From positions 1-30,355 of the forward strand of contig CBDURC010000011.1 of the NCBI GenBank assembly GCA_965369635.1: a DNA stretch of 30,355 nucleotides, written 5' to 3'. Source of the DNA: UBA3071 sp965369635 (lineage in GTDB: Bacteria > Chloroflexota > Anaerolineae > UBA3071). The notes beneath the pieces are model-generated. The model had not been told where the DNA came from. It worked only from the letters and a program-made list of their open reading frames with translations, and ran no database searches. Of this stretch, positions 21,895-29,555 are shown one piece after another. The position numbers and the translations under genes were made by a program. The stretch's first letter is position 1, and each line of letters opens with the position of its first letter.

Positions 21895-23040
21895 ATGAGC
21901 AGCAGAATCACAGTGGGTGTGGTCTTTGGCGGCAAGAGCGGTGAGCACGAGATCAGCCTGTTGTCCGCTCGCTCGGTGATGGATGCCATTGACAGAGACA
22001 AGTACGACGTGGTGCCCATCGGCATTGACAAACTGGGACGCTGGTTGACCAACGGCGATCCAATGCGGCTGCTGAGCGAGAGCGCGGCTGACCGGTGGAC
22101 GCGACAATCATCACGGGCCGCACACATCGTGCCCCTTGCTGCCACTCGACGCGAACTGGTACCCGGCACGCAGCGGGCCGGCTTCCCCCAGGTGGACGTC
22201 ATCTTCCCCGTCCTGCACGGGCCGTTCGGCGAGGATGGCACCGTGCAAGGGTTGCTGGAGATGGCCAACATCCCCTACGTAGGGGCAGGCGTAGCAGGCT
22301 CGGCGGTGGCGATGGACAAGGCCATCTTCAAAGACGTGATGCGGGCTCACAGGTTGCCGATCACGGACTATCTGCTGTTCAAGCGCAGGGAGTGGGAGGC
22401 TGATCCGGAAGCAGTGATGGACCAGGTCGAGGCAGCATTGAACTATCCGGTGTTCACCAAGCCGGCCAACCTGGGCTCTAGCGTCGGCATCAGCAAATGC
22501 CACGACCGGGCGGGGCTGGCAGCAGGACTGATCGACGCGGCGCGCTACGACCGCAAGCTGCTGGTCGAGGCTGCCGTGCCCACCGCCCGTGAGATCGAGG
22601 TCAGCGTGCTGGGGAACGACGCCCCCATCGCCTCGCTGCCGGGCGAGATCATCCCCAGCCGGGAGTTCTACAGCTACGAGTCCAAGTACATTGACACTGG
22701 CGATGAGGCATCGGAATTGCTGATCCCCGCGCCGATTCCACCGGAGGCTACCGAGCAGGTACAGGATCTGGCAGTGCGTGCCTACCTGGCGATTGACTGC
22801 ACCGGGATGGCACGGGCCGATTTCCTGCTCTCCGGCGAAACGGGAGAGCTGTATGTCAACGAGCTGAACACCATCCCGGGATTCACGGCCATCAGCATGT
22901 ACCCGAAACTGTGGGAGGCCAGCGGCCTCCCCTACCCCAAACTGATTGATCGCCTGATTGAGCTTGCGCTGGAACGCTACGAGGACAAGAACCGATCGCA
23001 GACGTCCTACAACCCGCCCGAGAGCAGAGGCAAGGAGTGA
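21895..23040 (+). CDS. ddl: D-alanine--D-alanine ligase
   Basis: The 381-residue ATP-grasp enzyme makes D-Ala-D-Ala for MurF. It begins VGVVFGGKSGEHEISLLSAR, followed by FPVLHGPFGEDGTVQGLLE, KPANLGSSVGISKC, REIEVSVLG, the YESKY loop around residue 264, ARADFLL and VNELNTIPGFTAISMYP. The tyrosine in the YxxKY loop fits D-Ala rather than D-lactate ligases. The start could also be GTG 21889, which overlaps the murB stop and has AGGA five bases upstream; ATG 21895 is the conservative choice. It follows murB and precedes ftsQ by three bases. No repeat insertion is seen. Confidence 0.95.
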   Translation: MSSRITVGVVFGGKSGEHEISLLSARSVMDAIDRDKYDVVPIGIDKLGRWLTNGDPMRLLSESAADRWTRQSSRAAHIVPLAATRRELVPGTQRAGFPQVDVIFPVLHGPFGEDGTVQGLLEMANIPYVGAGVAGSAVAMDKAIFKDVMRAHRLPITDYLLFKRREWEADPEAVMDQVEAALNYPVFTKPANLGSSVGISKCHDRAGLAAGLIDAARYDRKLLVEAAVPTAREIEVSVLGNDAPIASLPGEIIPSREFYSYESKYIDTGDEASELLIPAPIPPEATEQVQDLAVRAYLAIDCTGMARADFLLSGETGELYVNELNTIPGFTAISMYPKLWEASGLPYPKLIDRLIELALERYEDKNRSQTSYNPPESRGKE

Positions 23041-23043
23041 GAG

Positions 23044-23850
23044 ATGCCACCCAGCCGCCCTATCCGCCCACGCCGCCGCCGAAAGACGCGCCGCTACGAC
23101 ATCAGTGTGCCCCTGGCCCCGCTTAAGGCGGGGCTGGCACCGCTGGCAGGCCAGCGGCTGCGCGGCATTCACTGGAGCGGGGCCAAGATTGTCAGCGTGC
23201 TGTTGCTGGGCATGCTGGCTGCGGCGCTCTACCAATTCTCTAACAGCTACGCCTTCTTCGTCTATGGCGCCGATATTCAGGGAAACCACTCGCTATCGGC
23301 GGAAGAGATCTACGACGCCAGCGCGGTACACCAGCAGAGCATCTTCTGGTTGCCCCCGCGAGAGATCGCCAAGAGGATCCAGGAGCACCCTTATGTCAAG
23401 CAGGCAGTCGTACACTGCCGGTTCCCCAACCTTGTGACTATTGAGGTGACAGAGCGGCTGCCACGCATATCGTGGTGGAGCCCTCAGGGGGAACGCTGGG
23501 TTGACAACGATGCGGTCACGTTGCCGCCAGGGGGCACTGAGCGCCCGCCCCTCCTCCTGATGGACGACGAAGGGCTGGCAACAAACGCGGACGGAGACCT
23601 GCACGCCGATATCGTAGAGGGCATGCTGCTAGTCTCGAGCCTCATGCCAGAGGTCACGCAGTTTCGCTACGATCGCACGTGGGGGCTCTTTTTTCAAAGC
23701 CCTTACGGATGGCACGTGGCGCTGGGACGGGCCGAGCGTATGCAGGATAAGGTGCCCGTTCTGAACCGCGTGCAGGAAGACATCCTTGCCCGTGGAAGGC
23801 ATCCGCAGTTGGTGGACATGCGGTTTCCCGACACACCCTATCACAACTGA
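23044..23850 (+). CDS. ftsQ: Cell division protein FtsQ/DivIB
   Basis: The 268-residue protein has the FtsQ plan: a very basic cytoplasmic N-terminus (RPIRPRRRRKTRR), one transmembrane helix (about residues 51-68), a POTRA domain beginning FFVYGADIQGNHSLSAEEI with HPYVKQAVVHCRFPNLVTIEV, then the beta domain. It links FtsL-type proteins to the septal synthase. Residues 24-32 (LAPLKAGLA) in the cytoplasmic tail come from a class A palindrome in the same frame as in rsmH and murD. It starts three bases after the ddl stop. A 102-base gap separates it from ftsA. Confidence 0.92.
   Translation: MPPSRPIRPRRRRKTRRYDISVPLAPLKAGLAPLAGQRLRGIHWSGAKIVSVLLLGMLAAALYQFSNSYAFFVYGADIQGNHSLSAEEIYDASAVHQQSIFWLPPREIAKRIQEHPYVKQAVVHCRFPNLVTIEVTERLPRISWWSPQGERWVDNDAVTLPPGGTERPPLLLMDDEGLATNADGDLHADIVEGMLLVSSLMPEVTQFRYDRTWGLFFQSPYGWHVALGRAERMQDKVPVLNRVQEDILARGRHPQLVDMRFPDTPYHN
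23113..23138 (+). repeat. Class A palindrome, copy 9 (in ftsQ)
   Basis: Matches copies 1 and 4 at 24 of 26 bases (TTAAG instead of TTGGG in the centre). It encodes LAPLKAGLA in the cytoplasmic N-terminus. Confidence 0.9.
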
Positions 23851-23952
23851 CGAGCGACTGGAAGCTCCAGGGCCGGTCCTCGGGCCGTCAGGATTGCATC
23901 CGGCGACCGGCGACAGAACTTTGTATCAGAACGCCAGCTTCGCGAGGGCTCC

Positions 23953-25188
23953 ATGAGCGAGATCATCGCCGGCATTGACGTCGGAACAACCAAGATCTGT
24001 GTCCTCATCGCCGAGGTCGAGAACAATGAGGGGGAAGAGACACTGCACCTGATCGGCACGGGCCTGGCTGGCGCACAGGGCCTGGAAAAAGGCATGGTAG
24101 TGAACGTGCCCCAGGCCAGTGAGTCCATCGCCCAGGCAGTGGAAGAGGCCGAATTGGCGGCTGGCCTGCCCATCCGCAGTGCCTATGTGGGTATCTCGGG
24201 CAAGCACATCTCGACCATGACCAACCGGGGTGTGGTGCCTGTTTCCCGCAGTTCGGGCGGCATCACCCCGCACGATGTAGAACAGGCGCTGGACGCTGCC
24301 CGCACCACAGCCTCCAAGCCGCCCGGTCGGGAGATCATCCACGCCATTCCCCGCCGCTTCAGCGTGGACGAACAGACAGGGATACGAGACCCGATCGGCA
24401 TGCACGGTAACCGCCTGGAGGTGGAAGCACAGATCGTGTTCGGTGCCTCTTCATCTGTCGCCAATCTGGTCAAATGCGTGAACGCCTATGGTGTTCAAGT
24501 GGAGGACCTGGTTCTCGAGCCACTGGCTTCGGGCGAAGCTGTGCTGACGTCCGCCGAGCGGGAGTTGGGAGTAGTCGTGGTAGACATCGGCGGCGGCACG
24601 ACGGACATCGCCATCTTCCTGGAGGACAGTCTCTGGCATACCGTGGTTCGGGATGTGGGCGGCAAACTGTTCACCAGAGATGTGGCCTTTGGACTGCGAA
24701 CGCCGCTCGCGATCGCCGAGGAACTGAAGATCAGTCACGGTCACGTGCTACCAGAGCGCATCGCGCCCGAGGAGCGGGTGCACGTGGCGGGTTTCGGCAG
24801 TCAGAAGATGGTCACCGTTCCCCGTCGCATTCTGGCGCACATCCTCGCCGCCCGTGCCGAGGAGACGCTGGAGTTGATTCTAACAGAGATCAAGCGATCT
24901 GGTTACGATGGCATGTTGCCAGCCGGCATGGTGCTGTGCGGCGGCACCTCACTGTTGCCCGGTCTTACGGCCCTGAGCCAAAAGATATTACAGTCGCCTG
25001 TACGCATCGGTTCGCCCGACAGCGTGCACGGATTGGCACGCCACCTCGCCAGTCCAGCCTTCGCCACTTCCGTTGGATTGCTCCTGTGGGGGCAGCGACA
25101 CCAGTGGCGCACGGGCGAGGAACGCAGAGACGGCGACTCGCCATGGGATCGCGTCTTCCGCTGGCTCCGCAATCTTCTGCCAGGTTGA
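23953..25188 (+). CDS. ftsA: Cell division protein FtsA
   Basis: The 411-residue actin-fold protein tethers FtsZ to the membrane. It has phosphate-1 GIDVGTTKICVLIAE, the FtsA-specific 1C (SHS2) region around VGISGKHISTMTNRG, phosphate-2 VVDIGGGTTDIAIF and adenosine motif GGTSLLPGL. The C-terminal WDRVFRWLRNLLPG is a clear amphipathic membrane-targeting helix. A weak GAGG lies five bases before the ATG. The preceding 102 bases show no promoter that I can support. Its TGA stop lies within the -35 hexamer of the ftsZ promoter. Confidence 0.96.
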   Translation: MSEIIAGIDVGTTKICVLIAEVENNEGEETLHLIGTGLAGAQGLEKGMVVNVPQASESIAQAVEEAELAAGLPIRSAYVGISGKHISTMTNRGVVPVSRSSGGITPHDVEQALDAARTTASKPPGREIIHAIPRRFSVDEQTGIRDPIGMHGNRLEVEAQIVFGASSSVANLVKCVNAYGVQVEDLVLEPLASGEAVLTSAERELGVVVVDIGGGTTDIAIFLEDSLWHTVVRDVGGKLFTRDVAFGLRTPLAIAEELKISHGHVLPERIAPEERVHVAGFGSQKMVTVPRRILAHILAARAEETLELILTEIKRSGYDGMLPAGMVLCGGTSLLPGLTALSQKILQSPVRIGSPDSVHGLARHLASPAFATSVGLLLWGQRHQWRTGEERRDGDSPWDRVFRWLRNLLPG

Positions 25189-25213
25189 CAGCCGCAGCGT
25201 AGTGAGCTATAAT
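25185..25213 (+). promoter_or_regulatory. Sigma70-type promoter of ftsZ
   Basis: Perfect TTGACA (25185-25190), 17 bases, perfect TATAAT (25208-25213). The ftsA stop codon TGA (25186-25188) is part of the -35 box. It would give ftsZ its own supply of transcript, independent of the long cluster mRNA. Confidence 0.82.
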
Positions 25214-25253
25214 GGCAGGGACAGCAGGGCCAAGACAAGAAAGGAGCAGGTGA

Positions 25254-26330
25254 ATGGCCAAGAGAACACAGCAAATCTTCGCCGATAGTCCGGCCAGGAT
25301 CAAGGTGCTGGGAGTCGGCGGCGGCGGCTGCAACGCCGTCAACCGTATGATCGAAGAGGGCATCCAGGGCGTAGAATTCATGGCCATCAACACCGACGCC
25401 CAGGCACTGATGCTCTGCCAGGCCCCAGTGCGCCTGCGCATTGGCGAAAAGATGACCAAAGGGCTCGGGTCGGGCGGTGACCCTGAGGTCGGAGCGAAGG
25501 CTGCCGAGGAATCGACCGAGGAGATCGCCACCGTGGTCGACGGTGCGGACATGATCTTCATTACCGCCGGTATGGGCGGCGGCACAGGCACGGGCGCCTG
25601 CCCGATCGTCGCCAGGCTGAGCAAAGAAGCCGGCGCGCTGACCATCGGCGTCGTTACCAAGCCATTCACCTTCGAGGGCAGCCAGCGCCGCCATATCGCC
25701 GAAGAAGGATTGGAGAAGCTGGAGCCTCTCGTGGACACGCTGATCGTGATCCCCAATGATCGGCTACTCAAGATTGTAGATAGGAAGGCTTCCCTCCAGG
25801 ATGCTTTCCTCGTGGCCGACGATATCCTCCGCCAGGGCATACAAGGCATCTCCGAGCTGATCACGGTGCCAGGACTCATCAACTTGGACTTCGCTGACGT
25901 GCGCACCATCATGAGCGCCGGCGGAGCTGCACTGCTGTCCATTGGACAAGCCAGCGGCGAGAACCGGGCAGAGCTGGCAGCCCAGCAGGCCATCACCAAC
26001 ACTCTGCTGGACGTCACCATTGATGGGGCACAGGGTATCCTGTTTAACGTCACCGGCGGCCCTGATCTCACCCTCTTCGAGGTGCACGAAGCTGCGGAGA
26101 TCGTCCGCCGCACTGCGGATCCCCAAGCTAACATCATCTTCGGTGCGGTGATCAATCCGGAGATGCATGACGAAGTGCGTATCACTGTTATCGCCACGGG
26201 CTTCAGAGTGATGGAACAGCCGGAACAGGTAGCCGCTGGAGGACGGACGTTCGAGTTCCCCGTGCGCACCTTCGACCGCGACGATCTGGAGATCCCAGCC
26301 TTCCTGCGACGGGGGCAGGGGACCTCCTAG
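25254..26330 (+). CDS. ftsZ: Cell division GTPase FtsZ
   Basis: The 358-residue tubulin homologue forms the Z ring. It shows VLGVGGGGCNAVNRMI, MAINTDAQAL, the GTP signature GGGTGTGACPIVA near residue 108, NDRLL, and the T7 loop NLDFADVRTIM. The C-terminal linker is very short, and the conserved tail DDLEIPAFLRR binds FtsA. AAAGGAG lies eight bases before the ATG, and a consensus promoter sits 41 bases upstream. It is the last gene of the cluster; 257 bases follow before degV. Confidence 0.98.
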   Translation: MAKRTQQIFADSPARIKVLGVGGGGCNAVNRMIEEGIQGVEFMAINTDAQALMLCQAPVRLRIGEKMTKGLGSGGDPEVGAKAAEESTEEIATVVDGADMIFITAGMGGGTGTGACPIVARLSKEAGALTIGVVTKPFTFEGSQRRHIAEEGLEKLEPLVDTLIVIPNDRLLKIVDRKASLQDAFLVADDILRQGIQGISELITVPGLINLDFADVRTIMSAGGAALLSIGQASGENRAELAAQQAITNTLLDVTIDGAQGILFNVTGGPDLTLFEVHEAAEIVRRTADPQANIIFGAVINPEMHDEVRITVIATGFRVMEQPEQVAAGGRTFEFPVRTFDRDDLEIPAFLRRGQGTS

Positions 26331-26587
26331 GCCCAACGACAATCTATCTTTGCCACTTGGTGGCTCGTTCTATTCGCCAGGCCCCTGCGTAGCGTCACTT
26401 TCATCTCGCGCCAGACAAGGGCCTGGTAGCGCGCCTGAGGTGAGCCCCATTCCTTGGACTACGGATCGGTCAGAATAAGCAGGGCTGGACAAGGGTTGGG
26501 CCAGTGCGTCGCGGTTGGAAGAGTTCCAATCTGAGATTCATGCCGGTGGCAACTGAGAATGCCACCGGTTCGCAAAGGAGAGCAGAA
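26331..26587. other. ftsZ-degV intergenic region with hairpin
   Basis: No gene was recognised. CCGGTGGCA (26543-26551) and TGCCACCGG (26560-26568) form a perfect 9-base hairpin 19 bases before the degV ATG. Near the ftsZ end, GCCAC-TTG-GTGGC followed by a T/C-rich stretch (about 26355-26375) is at best a weak terminator. A CCAGGCCC/GGGCCTGG pair (about 26378 and 26421) is too widely spaced to interpret. Confidence 0.5.
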
Positions 26588-27457
26588 ATGCAAATCGTAA
26601 CTGACAGTGGAACAGACGTATGGCTACCCGCTGAGCAAGTAGCCGAACTGAACATTCACATTGTGCCTCTCATCGTTACCCTTGAAGGCAAATCCTACCG
26701 CGAAGGCGTGGACATCCAACCGGAAGAATTCTATCGCCTGCTGGCAGCGACCGACAGCCTTCCCATCACGTCGCAGCCCTCGGCGGGGGTTTTTGCCGAG
26801 ATGTATCGGCAGTTGGCAGTCACCGACCCAGACATTCTGTCCATTCACATGACTTCAGGTCTGAGTGGCACGTTCAACGCGGCTCAAGCGGGAGCAAAGC
26901 TGGTGCCGGAGGCGAACGTTACCCTCGTTGATACAAAGACCTTGTCTGCCGCAGCGGGATGGCAAGTAGAGACAGCCGCCCAAGCTGCAAAAGCTGGTTG
27001 GCCGAAAGAGCAGGTTCTGGCTTTGATGGAGCGTATCGGTGCTGCCAGCGAAAGCATGTACACCCTGAAAGAGCTGAAGTACTTGATTCACGGTGGACGC
27101 ATTAGCCATATGAAAGGGTTAATAGCCTCGATACTGAATCTCAAGCCGCTGATCGGGGTGGAGAAAGTGAACGGAACCTATGTGCAACTTGGCCAGGTAC
27201 GAACGTTCAAGCGAGCGGTCAAAGGGCTAGTTGACCTGATGGCCCAGCAGCACGCGCCAGGCAGTGCATTGCGCGTGCAGGTGCTCCATGCATACAATCC
27301 CGAAGGGGCGGCCATGCTACGCGATCTGGTAGATCAACGGTTTGATTGCACCTGGCTACCAGTAGGTCCCATGTCTCTTGTGCTGGGCGCCCATACTGGC
27401 CCCAGTATGGTGGGAGTTGGCTACGCGTCACTGGCAGCTTTTCCCGATATGGCATAA
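26588..27457 (+). CDS. DegV-family fatty-acid-binding protein
   Basis: The 289-residue protein matches DegV/FakB: QIVTDSGTDVWLPAE at the start, the lipid-pocket motif ITSQPSAGVFAEMY, the HMTSGLSGTFNAAQ loop, DTKTLSAAAGWQV, and LKYLIHGGRISHMKG and LNLKPLIGV in the second domain. Family members bind a fatty acid; FakB types present it to the FakA kinase, which is not in this window. ATG 26588 has GGAGAG upstream, and the conserved domain begins at once. A longer frame from GTG 26504 would translate through the leader hairpin. The cluster end just before it and its own leader suggest separate transcription, though no clear promoter was found. Confidence 0.93.
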   Translation: MQIVTDSGTDVWLPAEQVAELNIHIVPLIVTLEGKSYREGVDIQPEEFYRLLAATDSLPITSQPSAGVFAEMYRQLAVTDPDILSIHMTSGLSGTFNAAQAGAKLVPEANVTLVDTKTLSAAAGWQVETAAQAAKAGWPKEQVLALMERIGAASESMYTLKELKYLIHGGRISHMKGLIASILNLKPLIGVEKVNGTYVQLGQVRTFKRAVKGLVDLMAQQHAPGSALRVQVLHAYNPEGAAMLRDLVDQRFDCTWLPVGPMSLVLGAHTGPSMVGVGYASLAAFPDMA

Positions 27458-27801
27458 GGGGAACACTTTTTGGGGGGGAAAAGCCCGCCTGGCAACTCGC
27501 CGAAGCCGACCGCCTAATCGAGAGTCCTTTTCTTGCCGGCCTTGGTTGCGTGTCGTCTTGGTGATTGCTGGGTGCATCGGCAAACCCAGCGGCGACCAAG
27601 CTCGAGCCCGTTGGACAAACAAGGAAAAACGCAATACAGAAAATGTGGCAATTCGATTCTGAAGCCTGTTGTGACCCACTACATATTGTGGTACCAGAGC
27701 TCAAATCCACAACATATAGTGGTGTCGGGCACATCTTCTAGTGGCACTCGTTGTGGGATTGTCAGTTTTTCTGTATTGCGGAAAAACAGACGACTCTGGA
27801 G
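27458..27801. other. degV to DUF1284 intergenic region
   Basis: These 344 bases hold no recognised gene. From left to right there are homopolymer runs near 27468, an interrupted hairpin at 27557-27600 (CTTGGT and GCTGGGT pairing with ACCCAGC and ACCAAG) without a T-run, and a 149-base MITE-like element at 27631-27779. By eye, base composition becomes more AT-rich from about 27600 onward. Confidence 0.6.
27623..27787. mobile_element. MITE-like non-autonomous element with target duplication
   Basis: The element spans 27631-27779 (149 bases). Its ends are perfect 13-base inverted repeats, GCAATACAGAAAA (27631-27643) and TTTTCTGTATTGC (27767-27779). It is flanked by an exact 8-base direct repeat GGAAAAAC (27623-27630 and 27780-27787). 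Inside, CCACTACATATTGTGG (27676-27691) and CCACAACATATAGTGG (27707-27722) are inverted copies matching at 14 of 16 bases, centred on GAGCTC. It has no coding capacity. The right end lies 14 bases before the next gene start. Confidence 0.82.
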
Positions 27802-28278
27802 ATGATTGCAATCAAGCCACATCATTTCGTGGACATTGTTGCTTCATTCGGTGCTGGACGAAGGGCATTTCAACCCCATCCATACGGGCATGCTGTTCAC
27901 ACCATTTCACAGCGTATCTTGGATAATCATGATGTCGTTTTGGAGATAGAATTGGGGGCGGACGACATTTGCGGACCATGTATGCACGATGTCGACGGTT
28001 CCTGCGATGATACAATAGACACATCTTTCAGACCTACGGCGCCATCGTCAAAAGAGGATTGGAACCTTCTGATTGACAGACGTTGGTGTGACAGGTTGGG
28101 GATCGAGCAGGGCGACCGGTTCAGTGCACGTGAATTGTGTGGGCTAGTTCGAGATAAGATGGACGGTATTGCTGATATCTACTTTGAGATCCCTGCAGAT
28201 ATGACGGAGCAAAGAAGAGGCAATCTGGTTAGAGGACTTGGATACTATCTGGGAGCGAAAGAAGATCCCGTCCAGTAG
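27802..28278 (+). CDS. DUF1284-like cysteine-motif protein
   Basis: The 158-residue product begins MIAIKPHHFVDIVASFGAG, like the RxHHxxC start of DUF1284 proteins, and carries DDICGPCMHDVDGSC (CxxC, seven residues, C), a likely iron-sulfur or metal-binding motif, at about residues 57-71. The fit is partial and the biochemical role of the family is not known to me. ATG 27802 was chosen by family fit, although its GGAG abuts the start codon; an upstream in-frame start at 27751 would translate the mobile element. Base composition looks more AT-rich than in the dcw genes, so horizontal gain is possible. Confidence 0.62.
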   Translation: MIAIKPHHFVDIVASFGAGRRAFQPHPYGHAVHTISQRILDNHDVVLEIELGADDICGPCMHDVDGSCDDTIDTSFRPTAPSSKEDWNLLIDRRWCDRLGIEQGDRFSARELCGLVRDKMDGIADIYFEIPADMTEQRRGNLVRGLGYYLGAKEDPVQ

Positions 28279-28323
28279 CAGGATGGAGCTGAACTACAAC
28301 CCACTGCGGTCGGCCTAGTCAGC

Positions 28324-29058
28324 TCATCCTTCACGTGAAGCAACCCTCACCGAACAGCCATCTTCCCAATCTGACAGGCAGCAGGCGGTGCCAGTGGCCG
28401 CTTGGCACGCCTGGGCCACGTCCATGTGCACGGCCACGCCCACAGCGGCCAGCGCCCGCGCCAAATGTCCCAGAGGCAGCCCCATAATACTGGCGTAGCA
28501 CCCCTCCAAACGGGCCACTGGCGCGAAGCCCCGATGCTGAATGGCATAGGCCCCCGCTTTGTCCAGCGGATCACCACTGGCGACGTAAGCGGCGATCTCG
28601 TCGTCGCTGTAGCCCCGCATCCAAACGCAGCTTTCACTGACCTCGGTGGCCTCGTGACCTGCAGCCGCATCCAGCGCCGTCACAGCGCTGAAGACGAGGT
28701 GCGGTCGGCCTCGCAAGGCACGCAGCATACCTACTGCATTCTCGGCATCGGACGGCTTTCCCAGCACCACGCCGTCGAGCACGACGACCGTATCGGCGGC
28801 GACGATGATCGTGTAGGGGTATCGGCAAGCCACTGCAGCAGCCTTGGCGCGGCTCAGTCGCTGCACCAGTTCCACCGGCGGTTCGCCCGGAATCTGGCGC
28901 TCGTCCACCTCAGCCGCGGCGACGGTGAAGGGCAGCGCCAACGCAGCCAGCAACTCGCGCCGCCGCGGGGAAGCAGAGGCCAGAACCAGTGAAACACTCA
29001 CAGCATGTCGCTCGTTGACAGATAACTCAGTGGATGACACAATCTCTCTGGAGAGCAT
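28324..29058 (-). CDS. maf: Maf-family nucleoside triphosphate pyrophosphatase
   Basis: The protein has the Maf signature LASASPRRRELL, the catalytic strand IIVAADTVVVLDG, VLGKPSDAENAVGMLRALRG, and YVASGDPLDKAGAYAIQ. These enzymes hydrolyse dTTP, UTP or modified nucleotides to monophosphates and are linked to house-cleaning and septum inhibition. The frame opens at ATG 29058 (244 residues), but Maf proteins usually start only a few residues before LASASPRR, so GTG 29001 (225 residues) is a good alternative; neither has a strong ribosome binding site. A class D palindrome lies just upstream. The gene converges with the DUF1284-like gene across 45 bases with no clear terminator. Confidence 0.92.
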   Translation of the reverse strand: MLSREIVSSTELSVNERHAVSVSLVLASASPRRRELLAALALPFTVAAAEVDERQIPGEPPVELVQRLSRAKAAAVACRYPYTIIVAADTVVVLDGVVLGKPSDAENAVGMLRALRGRPHLVFSAVTALDAAAGHEATEVSESCVWMRGYSDDEIAAYVASGDPLDKAGAYAIQHRGFAPVARLEGCYASIMGLPLGHLARALAAVGVAVHMDVAQACQAATGTACCLSDWEDGCSVRVASREG

Positions 29059-29071
29059 GGGGGTTCGTAGC

Positions 29072-29087
29072 GGGCGCTTCAGCGCCC
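29072..29087. repeat. Palindrome, class D
   Basis: GGGCGCT-TC-AGCGCCC is a perfect 7-base stem in the gap between the SCP2 gene and maf. There is no T-run. The rest of the 142-base gap shows no promoter I can support. Confidence 0.6.
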
Positions 29088-29200
29088 CTCGCGGGACGAC
29101 AAAGAGGCTGAAGCCGCCACTGCAAACCTGGACTCGTCGCTCCTAACTGAGAAGGCAAAGACCCGCGGGCTGACCAGCTCAACCCTGCGAGAGCCTGCTC

Positions 29201-29539
29201 CTATTGCAGTAGTTGCTGCAACTTCAGCAGGTCCGGTAGCGGAGCCTGCACCTGTATCTTGCCGCCCATGAATGCCGACATGGCATTGATCTGCCCCGCC
29301 ACGATGCCCAACAAAGTATCACTCTCCGTCGTGACCCGGATATCAGGCGATTCGACGCTCGCCTCCTCCAGCGAAGTCACCTGCCCGTCCTCGACCTCCA
29401 TCACGAAGGAGATGTCCAGATCAGTGCAATCGAACTGCAGAGACTTGGTAAACGCACCAAGCCGCTTCTGCATGTCAGGATCGTCGAGGCGGTCCTTCAT
29501 CGCTTCCAGAACCCCCAGAACTTCTTCTCGTGTAGCCAT
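29201..29539 (-). CDS. SCP2 sterol-binding domain protein
   Basis: The 112-residue single-domain protein has the SCP2 fold pattern: an N-terminal helix (EVLGVLEAMKDRLDD), a beta sheet (FDCTDLDISFVMEVEDGQV, then SPDIRVTTESDTLLGIVAG) and the C-terminal lipid-pocket helices NAMSAFMGGKIQVQAPLPD LLKL. Such proteins bind lipids or acyl groups without catalysis; the ligand is unknown. AGGAGG lies six bases before the ATG, a strong ribosome binding site. It follows the lytic transglycosylase on the same strand across a word-repeat spacer, so co-transcription is possible but not implied by function. Confidence 0.85.
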   Translation of the reverse strand: MATREEVLGVLEAMKDRLDDPDMQKRLGAFTKSLQFDCTDLDISFVMEVEDGQVTSLEEASVESPDIRVTTESDTLLGIVAGQINAMSAFMGGKIQVQAPLPDLLKLQQLLQ

Positions 29540-29555
29540 CGTGTCCTCCTTTCAA

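Noticed and set aside
22111..23289. A 392-codon minus-strand open frame opposite ddl and ftsQ
   Set aside because: Antisense shadow produced by the codon bias of GC-rich genes; the plus-strand genes are certain.
26400..26580. T-box or other riboswitch in front of degV
   Set aside because: Only a 9-base hairpin is present; no T-box antiterminator motif or conserved aptamer pattern was seen.
27557..27600. Terminator of degV
   Set aside because: The interrupted stem is about 100 bases past the stop and is not followed by a T-run.
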